Below, in pieces: positions 15,557-24,505 of a stretch of 41,762 nucleotides of DNA. This DNA comes from Methanobacteriota archaeon. GTDB lineage: Archaea; Thermoplasmatota; Thermoplasmata; Thermoplasmatales; GCA-001856825. Numbering within the stretch: the first letter of the stretch is position 1; every line of letters starts with the position of its first letter. The stretch is taken from assembly GCA_017857235.1 (NCBI GenBank), contig JAFMDN010000009.1, positions 1 to 41,762 of the forward strand, read 5' to 3'. The notes beneath the pieces are model-generated. The model saw only the letters and a program-made list of their open reading frames with translations, did not search any database and was not told the origin of the DNA. Both the position numbers and the translations under genes were made by a program.

Positions 15557-15754
15557 CTATCCACCAGAAAATGCTTTCATAAGTATAATTTCCTCCCCTT
15601 CCTTGGGTATTTCATCATCTGGAACCGGAAGACCATTTCTCAGGAATATTACTGATTCAGGATTGTAACCCAAATCTTTGGCTACCTCTCTTAATTCGCG
15701 ATGCTTATCCATAATTTGTACTGAATTTTTATCCAATAACCTTATCTTGAACAA
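15557..15754 (-). CDS. ubiquitin-like small modifier protein (SAMP/MoaD-ThiS fold)
   Basis: The 65-residue beta-grasp protein ends in SGG, the diglycine that an E1-like enzyme adenylates. The pattern VAKDLGYNPESVIFLRNG and a late EIILMKAFSGG match the archaeal SAMP/MoaD/ThiS group. It could be a protein modifier, a sulfur carrier for tRNA thiolation, or both. The start is a TTG, about 29 nt from a TATA-like AAAATATC on the same strand (about 15778-15786), which implies a leaderless mRNA. There is no E1 gene in the window. Confidence 0.85.
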   Translation of the reverse strand: MFKIRLLDKNSVQIMDKHRELREVAKDLGYNPESVIFLRNGLPVPDDEIPKEGEEIILMKAFSGG

Positions 15755-15877
15755 TGATTGGTTATAGAAATCTGATATTTTAGCCTTAGTAACAAATTAA
15801 ATTGTTGTGTTATTATCAATTTCATCCCGAAGATCAAAATAAATGAAAAAGAGGAATTTAGTTTTAATTTAATTGAT

Positions 15878-16498
15878 CTAATACATATCTTTTATCTGTG
15901 CATGAAAAGCCATCAAAGAATTACTTGCTACTCCCCCAATAAATTCCTGCAATAAAATGAATTTACCGTTGTATGCAAAATAAAAGGTCGCATTTATATT
16001 TGTATTAGTATTTATTCTGTATTCTTTATAAACGAAATTCATGTATGTTCCATTACCTATCTCCACCATTGTTGTAGAAATTTTTAAACTGTTGATAATA
16101 TCATTCTGTATTTGTGCTGCATCAGAACTGTTCTTTACTTCCATTATGAGAACTAAGATTCCATTAATGTTCATCGAACCGCTTGTCTGATTCTCTATAT
16201 AAACCCACATTCCCATTTTCTGCAATTCGTTAGAAGTTGAACCAGAAAGATTAATGCCCACTTGAGTTATATTCTGTGTATAATTAACCGCTGTGAAATT
16301 CTCGTGATAGATAGATTTTAATTGCTGGGTAGTTATAAATGCAAAAGAAGGTTGCTGATAAGAAGTAGATGTGTTATGCAATTTAGGGACAATAACTGCA
16401 GCTGCGATTACTATTATTAAAATTATTACGATTGCCAAAACCCACAGATTATTCTTTTTCTTCTGGGGTACACTTTCCATGATAGAATTGTTACCCAT
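15878..16498 (-). CDS. membrane-anchored, sequon-rich extracellular protein of unknown function
   Basis: The 206-residue protein has a lysine-rich N-terminus (PQKKKNN), one membrane segment at about residues 18-40, and an outside domain. That domain holds many N-glycosylation sequons (NTS, NFT, NYT, NIT, NLS, NQT, NSS, NGT, NAT). The middle shows repeated-looking strands (ILVLIMEVKNSSDAAQI, TFYFAYNGKFILLQEF). I recognise no family. An AT-rich promoter region lies about 26 nt upstream of the ATG. It is alone between SAMP and the tRNA. Confidence 0.75.
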   Translation of the reverse strand: MGNNSIMESVPQKKKNNLWVLAIVIILIIVIAAAVIVPKLHNTSTSYQQPSFAFITTQQLKSIYHENFTAVNYTQNITQVGINLSGSTSNELQKMGMWVYIENQTSGSMNINGILVLIMEVKNSSDAAQIQNDIINSLKISTTMVEIGNGTYMNFVYKEYRINTNTNINATFYFAYNGKFILLQEFIGGVASNSLMAFHAQIKDMY

Positions 16499-16647
16499 AT
16501 AATAATAGTATTTTTTATTATTTAATTTTTTTTAAACTTTCTTTAAAATAATAAAATATTAATGAAAATCTCTAGCAATGAATGTTAGAGAATATTCAAA
16601 TGAATGATAAAGTGTATTCAAATGGAGTGTCAGATAATTAATAAATA

Positions 16648-16720
16648 TAGCCCCGAGCAGATTCGAACTGCTGTCTGCGGGTCCAGAGCCCGCTATGCTT
16701 GGCCGCTACACCACGGGGCT
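16648..16720 (-). tRNA. tRNA-Gln (CTG anticodon)
   Basis: On the minus strand the acceptor arms AGCCCCG and CGGGGCT pair over seven bases. The anticodon arm is GCGGG-CTCTGGA-CCCGC, so the anticodon is CTG reading CAG. The T arm is AGCAG-TTCGAAT-CTGCT. The discriminator is A and CCA is not encoded. There is no intron. A TATA-like TTATTAATAA (plus strand about 16737-16746) is the probable promoter. Confidence 0.95.
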
Positions 16721-17117
16721 AAGAGCTAGTTACCATTATTAATAACTATTAGATATTATTTACTATAGACCCAAAGTTTATCGGGATCACATTCAATTTA
16801 ATTACTGAATATTTAGAGGTGCTTTAACTGGTTGAAACTTGAGGATCAATAAATCAACAATGAAAGAATGAATTTCCTTCAAAATTCTAAATCATCCTAG
16901 TTATAGTATGCATTTCGCTTAAATTAATCATCCTGAAGCTCCATTACTTTTAAATTTGGGTTTAATTCACCTTCAATTAAATTTGTACTTCTAACATGAA
17001 ATTGCTTAGGTATTGAAACAATAATCCATAAGAGGCTTTCATTAAGCCTGTAAGAATTTATTATTGAAACTCAACATTTTTATAATTTCGGTTATTATGG
17101 TGAAAGAAGTGATTTAA
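16721..17117. other. 397-nt gene-free stretch between tRNA-Gln and the FKBP gene
   Basis: I see no convincing coding frame here. It holds the tRNA promoter at its left end and the FKBP promoter at its right end (TTTTATAATT at 17078-17087). In between is a perfect 6-bp hairpin, AGGCTT-TCATT-AAGCCT, at 17033-17049. The middle, about 16770-17030, has no repeat or structure that I could pick out by eye. A small RNA cannot be excluded. Confidence 0.5.
17033..17049. repeat. short perfect hairpin
   Basis: AGGCTT and AAGCCT pair around a five-base loop. It lies about 30 nt upstream of the FKBP TATA-like box. It is not followed by a T run, so a terminator is unlikely. It could be an operator. Confidence 0.35.
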
Positions 17118-17855
17118 ATGGAGAAGGGAGACATCATAAGGTTGCAGTACGATTCATATACGGACGATGGTAAGTTAATTGAAACTACAGATGCTGAAAA
17201 GGCCAAGGCTGCAGGAATATATGATGAACATAATGTTTACAAACCCATGGTAGTCATTGTGGGTTCCGGCAGATTGCTTAAGCCATTAGAGGAAGAAATA
17301 AAGAAGTCAAATTTAGGTGAAGAAAAAGAAATTACTATCCCTCCTGAAGAAGCCTTCGGAGTCAGGGATCCAAACAATGTAAAGGTTCTATCCATGAGGG
17401 AATTGGAAAGGAGGGAAATTGAGCCAGAACTTGGTAAGACAATTAAAATAGGAGATAAATACGGTAGAATAACAGCAATAAGTCCTGGTCGAGTTGTAAT
17501 TGACTTCAATCATCCATTGGCCGGCAAGTCAATTAAATATAAGTTCAAAATAGCTGAGAAAATAGATAACGAGATAGATAAAATAAAGGCAATTATTGAA
17601 TTAAATTATAATAAGGATTTAGAAAAATTCATTATTGAGGTAGGGGATTCTATTACTATTACCGTCCCAGATAGCGCTAAGATCGATGAAAATTGGCTCA
17701 TAGCAAAGTTTGGCATAGTGGGTGAGATTAGGGAATACGTTGGGAATAAAGACATAGTCCTGAAAGAGGTTTATCTTAAGAGGGCTGAAGAAAAGAAAGA
17801 GGAACAATCTAAGGAGACAAAAACAGAGGAGAATAAACCTGAGAACCCAACGTAA
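17118..17855 (+). CDS. FKBP-type peptidyl-prolyl isomerase, long archaeal type
   Basis: The 245-residue protein begins with an FKBP domain (GDIIRLQYDSYTDDGKLIETT, IVGSGRLLKPLEE). An insert-in-flap chaperone domain is present (about 80-130: PPEEAFGVRDPNNV, then HPLAGKSIKYKFKI returning to the FKBP fold). A further C-terminal domain and a charged Lys/Glu tail follow. It is expected to act as a folding helper in the cytosol. The ATG is preceded by GTGAT, matching the 16S anti-SD, and a TATA-like box at 17078-17087. The release-factor gene follows after 31 nt. Confidence 0.92.
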   Translation: MEKGDIIRLQYDSYTDDGKLIETTDAEKAKAAGIYDEHNVYKPMVVIVGSGRLLKPLEEEIKKSNLGEEKEITIPPEEAFGVRDPNNVKVLSMRELERREIEPELGKTIKIGDKYGRITAISPGRVVIDFNHPLAGKSIKYKFKIAEKIDNEIDKIKAIIELNYNKDLEKFIIEVGDSITITVPDSAKIDENWLIAKFGIVGEIREYVGNKDIVLKEVYLKRAEEKKEEQSKETKTEENKPENPT

Positions 17856-17886
17856 ATTTTTGAAATAATTTATTTTAGGAGTAGAA

Positions 17887-19119
17887 ATGCCAGAAAATAA
17901 AGAAAAGGATGTTGAAAAGGAATTAAAAGAGTATCAATTCAAAAAGCAGATAGAAGAAATTAAAAACCTTCAAGGGAGGGGTACTGAACTTATATCAGTT
18001 TATATCCCTCCTGGTAGGCCCATAAGCGATGTAATAGCTTATTTAAGAGATGAGTACTCAACATCCACTAACATTAAAAGTAAAACTACTCGCAAAAATG
18101 TTACATCTGCCATAGAGAGCATAATGTCAAAATTAAAATATTATAAAATGCCTCCAGAGAATGGCTTGGCAGTTTTTGTGGGCCATGTCCCAACAAAGGG
18201 CGACCAGACAGAAATGGTTTCCTATTTCATAGAACCCCCAGAAAAGATTAACAGCTTCCTGTACCGATGTGATTCTAAGTTCTATTTGGATCCGATACTT
18301 CCTATGCTTGAACATAAGGATACCTATGGACTTATAGTAATTGATAGGGCTGAGGCTACCATAGGCTTACTTAGGGGATCAAGAATTGAAGTAATTGATA
18401 ACTTTGAAAGTCAGGTACCCAGCAAGCACCACCAAGGTGGTCAGAGTTCCAGAAGATATGAAAGGTTAATAGAAATAGCAGCACATGAATTTTTCACAAA
18501 AGTCGGAGAAAGAGCATCTCAAGCATTTCTGAAAGAACCCAACCTAAAGGGTGTTCTAATTGGAGGGCCTGGATCAACTAAAGAGTTTTTTTATAAAAAG
18601 GGATATCTCCATTATCAAATTCAACAAAAGGTTATTGATCTCTATGACGTAGGATACACTAATGAATATGGTTTAAAAGAACTGGTTGACAAAGCATCTC
18701 AAACACTTGAACAGCTTGAAATTGCAAGGGAGAAGAAGATAGTTGAAAGATTCCTTGTGGAAATTAAAAAGGGTACTGGGAAGGCCGTTTATGGAGACAA
18801 GGAAGTCATGGAAGCACTGAAGCAGGGTAAGGTCGATACACTAATTATATCAAAAGGTCTGGTTAAGTTCAGAATAAAATATAGATGCGAGAATGATGGT
18901 ACAGAGATAGAGGAGGTAGCCTCGAGGGAGGTAATCAAGGAATGCCCAAAATGCGGTAACCCCATGATACCCATCGAGGAAACTGATCTAATTGAAGATT
19001 ATATTAGGGCTGGGCAGGAAAATGGTGCAAAAATTGAATTAATAACTGATGAATCCGACGAGGGTGCATTGTTTCTAAAAGCCTTCGGCGGTATAGGTGC
19101 AATACTTAGATACACTTGA
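17887..19119 (+). CDS. prf1: peptide chain release factor aRF1
   Basis: The 410-residue protein has the stop-codon-reading NIKS motif at residues 62-65, and the catalytic GGQ at 184-186 (HHQGGQSSRRYERL). The C-terminal domain contains a zinc-binding pair (RCENDG and ECPKCGNP) and ends in AFGGIGAILRYT. It reads all three stop codons and releases the peptide; with Pelota, also in this window, it shares the aABCE1 partner. AGGAG lies nine bases before the ATG, so it has its own ribosome binding site even if co-transcribed with the FKBP gene. Confidence 0.96.
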   Translation: MPENKEKDVEKELKEYQFKKQIEEIKNLQGRGTELISVYIPPGRPISDVIAYLRDEYSTSTNIKSKTTRKNVTSAIESIMSKLKYYKMPPENGLAVFVGHVPTKGDQTEMVSYFIEPPEKINSFLYRCDSKFYLDPILPMLEHKDTYGLIVIDRAEATIGLLRGSRIEVIDNFESQVPSKHHQGGQSSRRYERLIEIAAHEFFTKVGERASQAFLKEPNLKGVLIGGPGSTKEFFYKKGYLHYQIQQKVIDLYDVGYTNEYGLKELVDKASQTLEQLEIAREKKIVERFLVEIKKGTGKAVYGDKEVMEALKQGKVDTLIISKGLVKFRIKYRCENDGTEIEEVASREVIKECPKCGNPMIPIEETDLIEDYIRAGQENGAKIELITDESDEGALFLKAFGGIGAILRYT

Positions 19120-19192
19120 TCATGTATTGCATCAATTATTATGTTTCTTTGAATACATTATTCATTTTATTTCAAAGCTCAAAATGGTTGAA

Positions 19193-19208
19193 CAAATATT
19201 TTAATATA
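19193..19208 (+). promoter_or_regulatory. TATA-like promoter of ppdK
   Basis: AAATATTTTAATATAG is centred about 25 nt before the ATG at 19225. The spacing predicts a leaderless mRNA for the ppdK-eno-rpsB-memo run. Confidence 0.55.
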
Positions 19209-19224
19209 GAAAGAATTAACAAAT

Positions 19225-21903
19225 ATGACCCATGCAGACAAAAAATACATCTACTTCTTTGAAGAGGGATCAAAGGATATGAAAATGCTCCTTGGTGGAA
19301 AAGGGGCTGGACTTGCTGAAATGACCAGAATTGGCTTGAGGACACCACCTGGTTTTACAATTACCACCGAGGCATGTAACTATTATTTCAATAATGGACA
19401 ACTTCCACCTGGACTATGGGAAGATGTAGTCGATTCAATGCATGAACTTGAGAAGAGGACTAACAGGGTATTCGGAGGGGGTCCGAAAATTCTCTTGGTC
19501 TCTGTAAGATCAGGTGCACCAGTTAGCATGCCTGGAATGATGGATACTGTTCTGAATTTAGGATTAAATGACAGTAACGTGAATATACTTGCAAATGAAA
19601 CAAATAATGAAAGATTTGCTTGGGATGCTTATAGGAGATTTGTCCAGATGTTTGGAAGGATTGTATTGGGTGTGGACGGGAAAAAATTTGATTCATTAAT
19701 AGAGGATTTGAAAAAGAATAAGAATATTAAGAACGATTATGAAATCCAGGCTGATGACTGGAAAGTTTTGGTAAATAAGTTCAAGAGCATAATTAAGGAA
19801 GATGGGAAAGAGCTCCCTGATGATCCTTATAAACAACTGGAAATGGCGATTAAGGCAGTTTTTGATTCCTGGAAAAATGAGAGGGCAGTTGTTTACAGGA
19901 GAATAAATAGAATACCGGATAGCCTTGGTACGGCGGTATCTGTGGTAACAATGGTTTATGGTAATACCGGGCCCAGATCTGCAACTGGCGTTGCCTTCAC
20001 CAGAGACCCAAATACAGGGGAGAAAAAGTTGTATGGAGAATATCTTATTAATGCACAGGGGGAGGATGTAGTAGCAGGAATAAGGACTCCATCTCCTGTT
20101 GAAAAGCTTAAGGAAGAAATTCCAGAAGCATACGAGGAATTAATTAGATCTGCAGAAATACTGGAGAACCACTATAAGGATGTCCAGGACATTGAATTCA
20201 CAATTCAAGATGGTGTCTTCTATCTGTTGCAAACAAGGAGTGCAAAGAGAAGTGCCAGAGCTGCCATAAAGATAGCTGTGGACTTTTACAAAGAAGGTAA
20301 GGTAACTATGGAAGAAGCCGTAAACATGGTAGAACCCGGACACATAAATCAATTACTGCATCCGCAGGTTGACCAATCAAAGGCAGGCGCCCCTATAGCT
20401 AAAGGTCTTGCGGCAAGCCCGGGTGCAGGATCGGGAAAAATAGTTCTAGATCCTGATAAGGCAGTTAAACTAAGTGAAAAAGGTGAAAAGGTAGTCCTTG
20501 TTAGAACTGAGACATTGGCTGATGATGTACACGGCATAGCTGTCTCTGAAGCTGTACTGACATCCAGAGGTGGCATGACCTCCCATGCAGCTGTAGTGGC
20601 AAGGGCGATGGGAAAACCTGCAATAGTTGGTGCAGAAGATGTGAAAATTAACGAAGCTTCTGGCACAGTTAAGTTTAGAGACCTGGAATTGAAAGAAGGA
20701 GATGAAATTACGGTGGATGGAACTAGTGGAAATGTATACAGGGGAAATGTTCCGTTAATCCTTCCTGAATTGAGCGGTGACTACCAGACATTCATGGATT
20801 TCTGTAAAAAGGTCAAAAAATTAGGTGTTCTTGCTAATGCCAATACTCCAGAAGAGGCTGTGTTGGCAAGAAAGAATGGCGCAGAAGGCATAGGATTGGC
20901 TAGGACTGAAAGAATGTTCCTTGGCGCTGATAGAATCCCCATTATGAGAAAAATGATAATGTCGGATAATCCTGAAGAAAGAAAGATGTATTTAGATAAA
21001 CTTCTGCCACTGCAATTTAACGATTTCGTCGAATTCTTCAGGACCATGAATGGATATCCCGTGATTATAAGGCTCCTTGATCCGCCATTGCATGAATTCT
21101 TACCTAAAAAGGAAGATTTAATGGTAGAAATAACGGAATTAAAATACAAATTAAAGTCAGCCAACGAAAAGACAAAACCAAAACTTAGGAAAAAGTTGAA
21201 CGAATTGAATGATATACTGAGGAAAGTGAATTCCTTAAGTGAATTCAACCCCATGATTGGATTTAGAGGAATCAGGGTAGGGATCCTTTATCCTGAGATA
21301 TATGAAATGCAGGTAAGGGCTATTATTAGGGCTGCTCTCAAAGTACAGGAAGAAGGGGTAACAGTACTGCCAGAGATCATGATACCTCTAACTGTTGAAG
21401 CCAAAGAATTAAAACTTGTAAGGGACAGACTTGAAAAAATAATAAAAGAAGAAATAGGAAATAAACCTTTGAAGTATAAATTCGGAACAATGATAGAAAC
21501 CCCAAGGGCTGCATTGACAGCAGATGAAATCGCTAAAGTTTCAGATTTCTTCAGTTTTGGTACTAATGATCTTACTCAGATGACTTTTGCATTCTCCAGG
21601 GATGATGTAGAGGCAACATTCCTCCCGAAATACCTTGAACTTAAAATACTGGATAGGAATCCGTTCGAGACTCTTGATAAATCGGGAGTTGGTCAACTAT
21701 TGAAGATGGGGAGAGATAAAGGCATAAATTCCAATCCTTCCATTGAGGTCGGAATATGCGGAGAACATGGCGGTGATCCCGATTCAGTAAAGTTCTGCCA
21801 TGAGATCGGGTTGCATTATGTTTCAGCATCCCCCTATAGGATTCCATTGGCTATATTGGCAGCTGCTCAAGCAGCTTCAAAGGATAAAGCCAGAGGTGAT
21901 TGA
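19225..21903 (+). CDS. ppdK: pyruvate, phosphate dikinase
   Basis: The 892-residue protein is full length. It has the ATP-grasp nucleotide domain (YFFEEGSKDMKMLLGGKGAGL; SVRSGAPVSMPGMMDTVLN), then the swivelling domain with phospho-histidine His454 in GGMTSHAAVVARAMG. The C-terminal TIM barrel carries Cys845 in GICGEHGGDP and the FSFGTNDLTQM motif. It interconverts pyruvate, ATP and phosphate with PEP, AMP and pyrophosphate. That the enolase gene begins on the very next base after its stop shows the two steps are expressed together, in gluconeogenesis or as a pyrophosphate-driven glycolytic step. Confidence 0.96.
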   Translation: MTHADKKYIYFFEEGSKDMKMLLGGKGAGLAEMTRIGLRTPPGFTITTEACNYYFNNGQLPPGLWEDVVDSMHELEKRTNRVFGGGPKILLVSVRSGAPVSMPGMMDTVLNLGLNDSNVNILANETNNERFAWDAYRRFVQMFGRIVLGVDGKKFDSLIEDLKKNKNIKNDYEIQADDWKVLVNKFKSIIKEDGKELPDDPYKQLEMAIKAVFDSWKNERAVVYRRINRIPDSLGTAVSVVTMVYGNTGPRSATGVAFTRDPNTGEKKLYGEYLINAQGEDVVAGIRTPSPVEKLKEEIPEAYEELIRSAEILENHYKDVQDIEFTIQDGVFYLLQTRSAKRSARAAIKIAVDFYKEGKVTMEEAVNMVEPGHINQLLHPQVDQSKAGAPIAKGLAASPGAGSGKIVLDPDKAVKLSEKGEKVVLVRTETLADDVHGIAVSEAVLTSRGGMTSHAAVVARAMGKPAIVGAEDVKINEASGTVKFRDLELKEGDEITVDGTSGNVYRGNVPLILPELSGDYQTFMDFCKKVKKLGVLANANTPEEAVLARKNGAEGIGLARTERMFLGADRIPIMRKMIMSDNPEERKMYLDKLLPLQFNDFVEFFRTMNGYPVIIRLLDPPLHEFLPKKEDLMVEITELKYKLKSANEKTKPKLRKKLNELNDILRKVNSLSEFNPMIGFRGIRVGILYPEIYEMQVRAIIRAALKVQEEGVTVLPEIMIPLTVEAKELKLVRDRLEKIIKEEIGNKPLKYKFGTMIETPRAALTADEIAKVSDFFSFGTNDLTQMTFAFSRDDVEATFLPKYLELKILDRNPFETLDKSGVGQLLKMGRDKGINSNPSIEVGICGEHGGDPDSVKFCHEIGLHYVSASPYRIPLAILAAAQAASKDKARGD

Positions 21904-23109
21904 ATGTCAGAAATAGTTAATGCCGATATTAGAAAAATCCTCGATTCTCGAGGAAATGAAACCGTAGAGGTTGATATTTACACAAAATATGGCTTCGGAA
22001 GAGCATCTGCACCAAGCGGTGCCTCAAAAGGGGAGAATGAGGTGAAAGATTATCCACAGGGAGGCATTAATGAATCTCTAAGGATATTCAAACAGGAGGT
22101 TGCCCCAAAAATTATAGGATTTGATGCATCGGATCAGATAAACTTTGATGCATTGCTTGAAGAAATTGATGGCACTGGTAATTTTTCTAGGATAGGAGGA
22201 AACCTCGCGGTGGCCATATCAATTGCGGCAGCCAAGGCTTCATCAGACGAATTTGGTATTCCACTATACAGATATCTTGGGGGCTTGAATTATGCCATTC
22301 CTGCTCCGTTAGGCAATGTCATTGGTGGTGGGGTCCATGCAGTAAACGGAACCACGATTCAGGAATTCCTTATATCCACTCATTCAAAGGATGTCTATGA
22401 AGCCATTTTAACAAATGCGAAAATACACAAAACCATAAAGGATAAGCTATCAAAGAATCTTAACACTCCTTTAGGAATGGGAGACGAAAAGGCATGGGTT
22501 GTTCCACTGAAGGATGAGGAAGTTTTTGAATTGCTGAGTGGGGTTGTTCAACAGTTCAGAGATCTAACTGGTCTAGAGATAGATTTTGGAATAGATTTGG
22601 CTGCATCTAATTTTTATAAGAACGGTAAGTATCATTACAAGGATAAAACACTTACTAGAGAAGAGCAGATTGATTTCGTGATTTCACTGATTAAAGAATA
22701 TGGGTTGAAATATGTTGAAGATCCCATGGAAGAAAATGATTTTGAAGGATATGCTGCGATAACCAAGGAGGTTGGAGATAGGGCCTATATTGTGGGTGAT
22801 GATATTTATACCACCAACAAAGATCTGCTGCAGAAAGGCCTTTCCCTTCTATCGACCAATGCAATACTTCTAAAGCCAAATCAAGTTGGAACGGTTTCAA
22901 GGTTAATAAGGACATGGAAATTGGCAAAAGAGAATGGTTTAGGGACAATCGTTTCTCATAGATCTGGCGAAACAAACGATGAATTCATAGCCCATTTAGC
23001 AGTGGGACTCTCAACTGATTACATAAAAACCGGTACCGTTGGTGGTGAAAGGATAGCAAAATTAAATGAACTTGTAAGAATTCAGGGTGAGATAGGAGGA
23101 ATTAGATGA
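21904..23109 (+). CDS. eno: enolase
   Basis: This 401-residue enolase is slightly shorter than the usual 410-430. Present are ILDSRGNETVEVDI, APSGASKGENEV, the metal-binding VEDPMEENDFEGY and VGDDIYTTN, the catalytic lysine in LLKPNQVGT, and SHRSGETNDEFIAHLAVG. The block usually written NGGSHA reads GGGVHAVNG here, and the mobile loop reads GASKGEN rather than GASTG. Both look like lineage variation, not loss of function. It starts immediately after the ppdK stop and overlaps rpsB by ATGA. Confidence 0.95.
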   Translation: MSEIVNADIRKILDSRGNETVEVDIYTKYGFGRASAPSGASKGENEVKDYPQGGINESLRIFKQEVAPKIIGFDASDQINFDALLEEIDGTGNFSRIGGNLAVAISIAAAKASSDEFGIPLYRYLGGLNYAIPAPLGNVIGGGVHAVNGTTIQEFLISTHSKDVYEAILTNAKIHKTIKDKLSKNLNTPLGMGDEKAWVVPLKDEEVFELLSGVVQQFRDLTGLEIDFGIDLAASNFYKNGKYHYKDKTLTREEQIDFVISLIKEYGLKYVEDPMEENDFEGYAAITKEVGDRAYIVGDDIYTTNKDLLQKGLSLLSTNAILLKPNQVGTVSRLIRTWKLAKENGLGTIVSHRSGETNDEFIAHLAVGLSTDYIKTGTVGGERIAKLNELVRIQGEIGGIR

Positions 23110-23693
23110 ATAATGAACTACTGGTTTCGGAAGAGGTTTACAGAACATCCCAAGTGCAAATAGGGACAAAGATAAAGAATGCTAACATGAGCCAATTCAT
23201 AGCGGGCGTTACTAAGGAAGGGCTGAACATAATAGATATTTCCAAAATAGATGAGAGAATAAAGTTAGCTGCAAAGTTTTTATCAAGGTATGAACCTCAG
23301 GGTATTGTTTTTGTAGCCTCAAGAGAATACGCCAAAAAACCTGCATCGAAGACAGCTGAACTTCTTGGAGCAAAAGCAATAACTGAAAGATTTATACCTG
23401 GAACTTTTACAAATCCAAATATTCAAGGATACGTTGAACCTGACGTGGTATTCATAAATGACCCTGCAGTAGACAATCAGGCGATGATGGAAGCTGTTAA
23501 AAACGGAATACCCATAGTTGCGATATTGCACACAAACAACAGCTCGTCCTATGTAGACCTCATTATACCCGGTAACAATAAAGGAAGGGAAAGCTTGGCA
23601 CTTATCTACTACCTGTTAGCAAGAGAAGTTCTCAAAATCTGGGGGAAGGATGTTAGCAGCTTAAAGAGGGAGGACTTCCAGGCAGAATTATGA
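23106..23693 (+). CDS. rpsB: 30S ribosomal protein S2 (uS2)
   Basis: The 195-residue archaeal-type uS2 has the YRTSQVQIGTKIKNANM start, GLNIIDISKIDERI, ASREYAKKPASKTAEL, RFIPGTFTNP and a GRESLALIYYLLAREVL end. Its place between eno and memo is the conserved archaeal order in many Euryarchaeota. The ATG overlaps the enolase stop and its own stop overlaps the memo start, both as ATGA. Confidence 0.95.
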   Translation: MNNELLVSEEVYRTSQVQIGTKIKNANMSQFIAGVTKEGLNIIDISKIDERIKLAAKFLSRYEPQGIVFVASREYAKKPASKTAELLGAKAITERFIPGTFTNPNIQGYVEPDVVFINDPAVDNQAMMEAVKNGIPIVAILHTNNSSSYVDLIIPGNNKGRESLALIYYLLAREVLKIWGKDVSSLKREDFQAEL

Positions 23694-24505
23694 GAAAGCC
23701 TCATGTAGCCGGTTATTTCTATCCCTCTTCCAAAGAGGAACTCATAGAAAAAATAGAATGGAGTTTCCTCCATCCATTCGGCCCCGGCTACATTCCAAAT
23801 GTATCTGATGAACAAGGGAACATTGGAGTTATCTCGCCACACGCAGGATACGATTACAGTGGCCCCATTGCGGCTCATTCATTTGATGCACTCGCAAGAT
23901 CTGGTAAATACGATTATTTTGTGATCATAGGGCCGAACCATACAGGTCTTGGTGCTGATATATCCTTAGGAAGTCAAGATTACCTGACACCTCTGGGAAC
24001 GGCGAAAATTGAGAAGGATGCTTTAGACATATTAATCGATCAGGATCTGGAAGTTAACGATTATGGCCATGAAATGGAACATTCTGTTGAAGTTGAAGTA
24101 CCATTCCTCCAATACTTATACGGGGAGATAAAAATTCTTCCCATAGTAATGCTTGATCAGAGCTTGGAAGCAGCAAAAAGACTATCAGAGGCATTAAAGA
24201 AGCTGGAAGGGAACTTTACAATAGTCGCAAGTTCGGATTTTAACCATTATTTACCTCTTGAGAAACTGAAAAGGTATGATAACATAATAGCAAAAACTAT
24301 AATAGACAGGGATCTCAGAGCTTTGTATAGCTATGTATACTCCGAAGAATTTACTCCATGCGGATTTGGTCCTATGGCTACCATACTTCTTACTTTCCCG
24401 GGAAGGGTCGAGCTATTGAGACTTTCTAATTCCATAGAAATAGCCGGAGGTCATGAAGGGGTTGGTTATGCTTCATTTAAAATAGATAAATTCAAAGAAC
24501 AATAG
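23690..24505 (+). CDS. MEMO1 family protein
   Basis: The 271-residue protein is a clear MEMO family member: AGYFYPSSKEEL at the start, ISPHAGYDYSGPIAAHSF, VIIGPNHTGLG, EMEHSVEVEVPFLQYLY, VASSDFNHY and the VGYASFKI end. The fold resembles extradiol dioxygenases. The archaeal role is not established; elsewhere it is associated with AMMECR1 and a radical-SAM protein, neither of which is in this window. Its 3' end overlaps the convergent M24-like gene by 14 nt. Confidence 0.92.
   Translation: MRKPHVAGYFYPSSKEELIEKIEWSFLHPFGPGYIPNVSDEQGNIGVISPHAGYDYSGPIAAHSFDALARSGKYDYFVIIGPNHTGLGADISLGSQDYLTPLGTAKIEKDALDILIDQDLEVNDYGHEMEHSVEVEVPFLQYLYGEIKILPIVMLDQSLEAAKRLSEALKKLEGNFTIVASSDFNHYLPLEKLKRYDNIIAKTIIDRDLRALYSYVYSEEFTPCGFGPMATILLTFPGRVELLRLSNSIEIAGGHEGVGYASFKIDKFKEQ

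Noticed and set aside
17097-17117. Six-codon frame (ATG to TAA) ending directly before the FKBP start, like an upstream leader peptide
   Set aside because: The TATA-like box at 17078-17087 would start transcription near 17108, after this ATG, so it would not be in the mRNA.
20349-21254. Minus-strand open frames of 105 and 157 codons inside ppdK
   Set aside because: Antisense to strongly conserved PPDK blocks, including the phospho-histidine region; serine/leucine-rich composition is typical of shadow frames.
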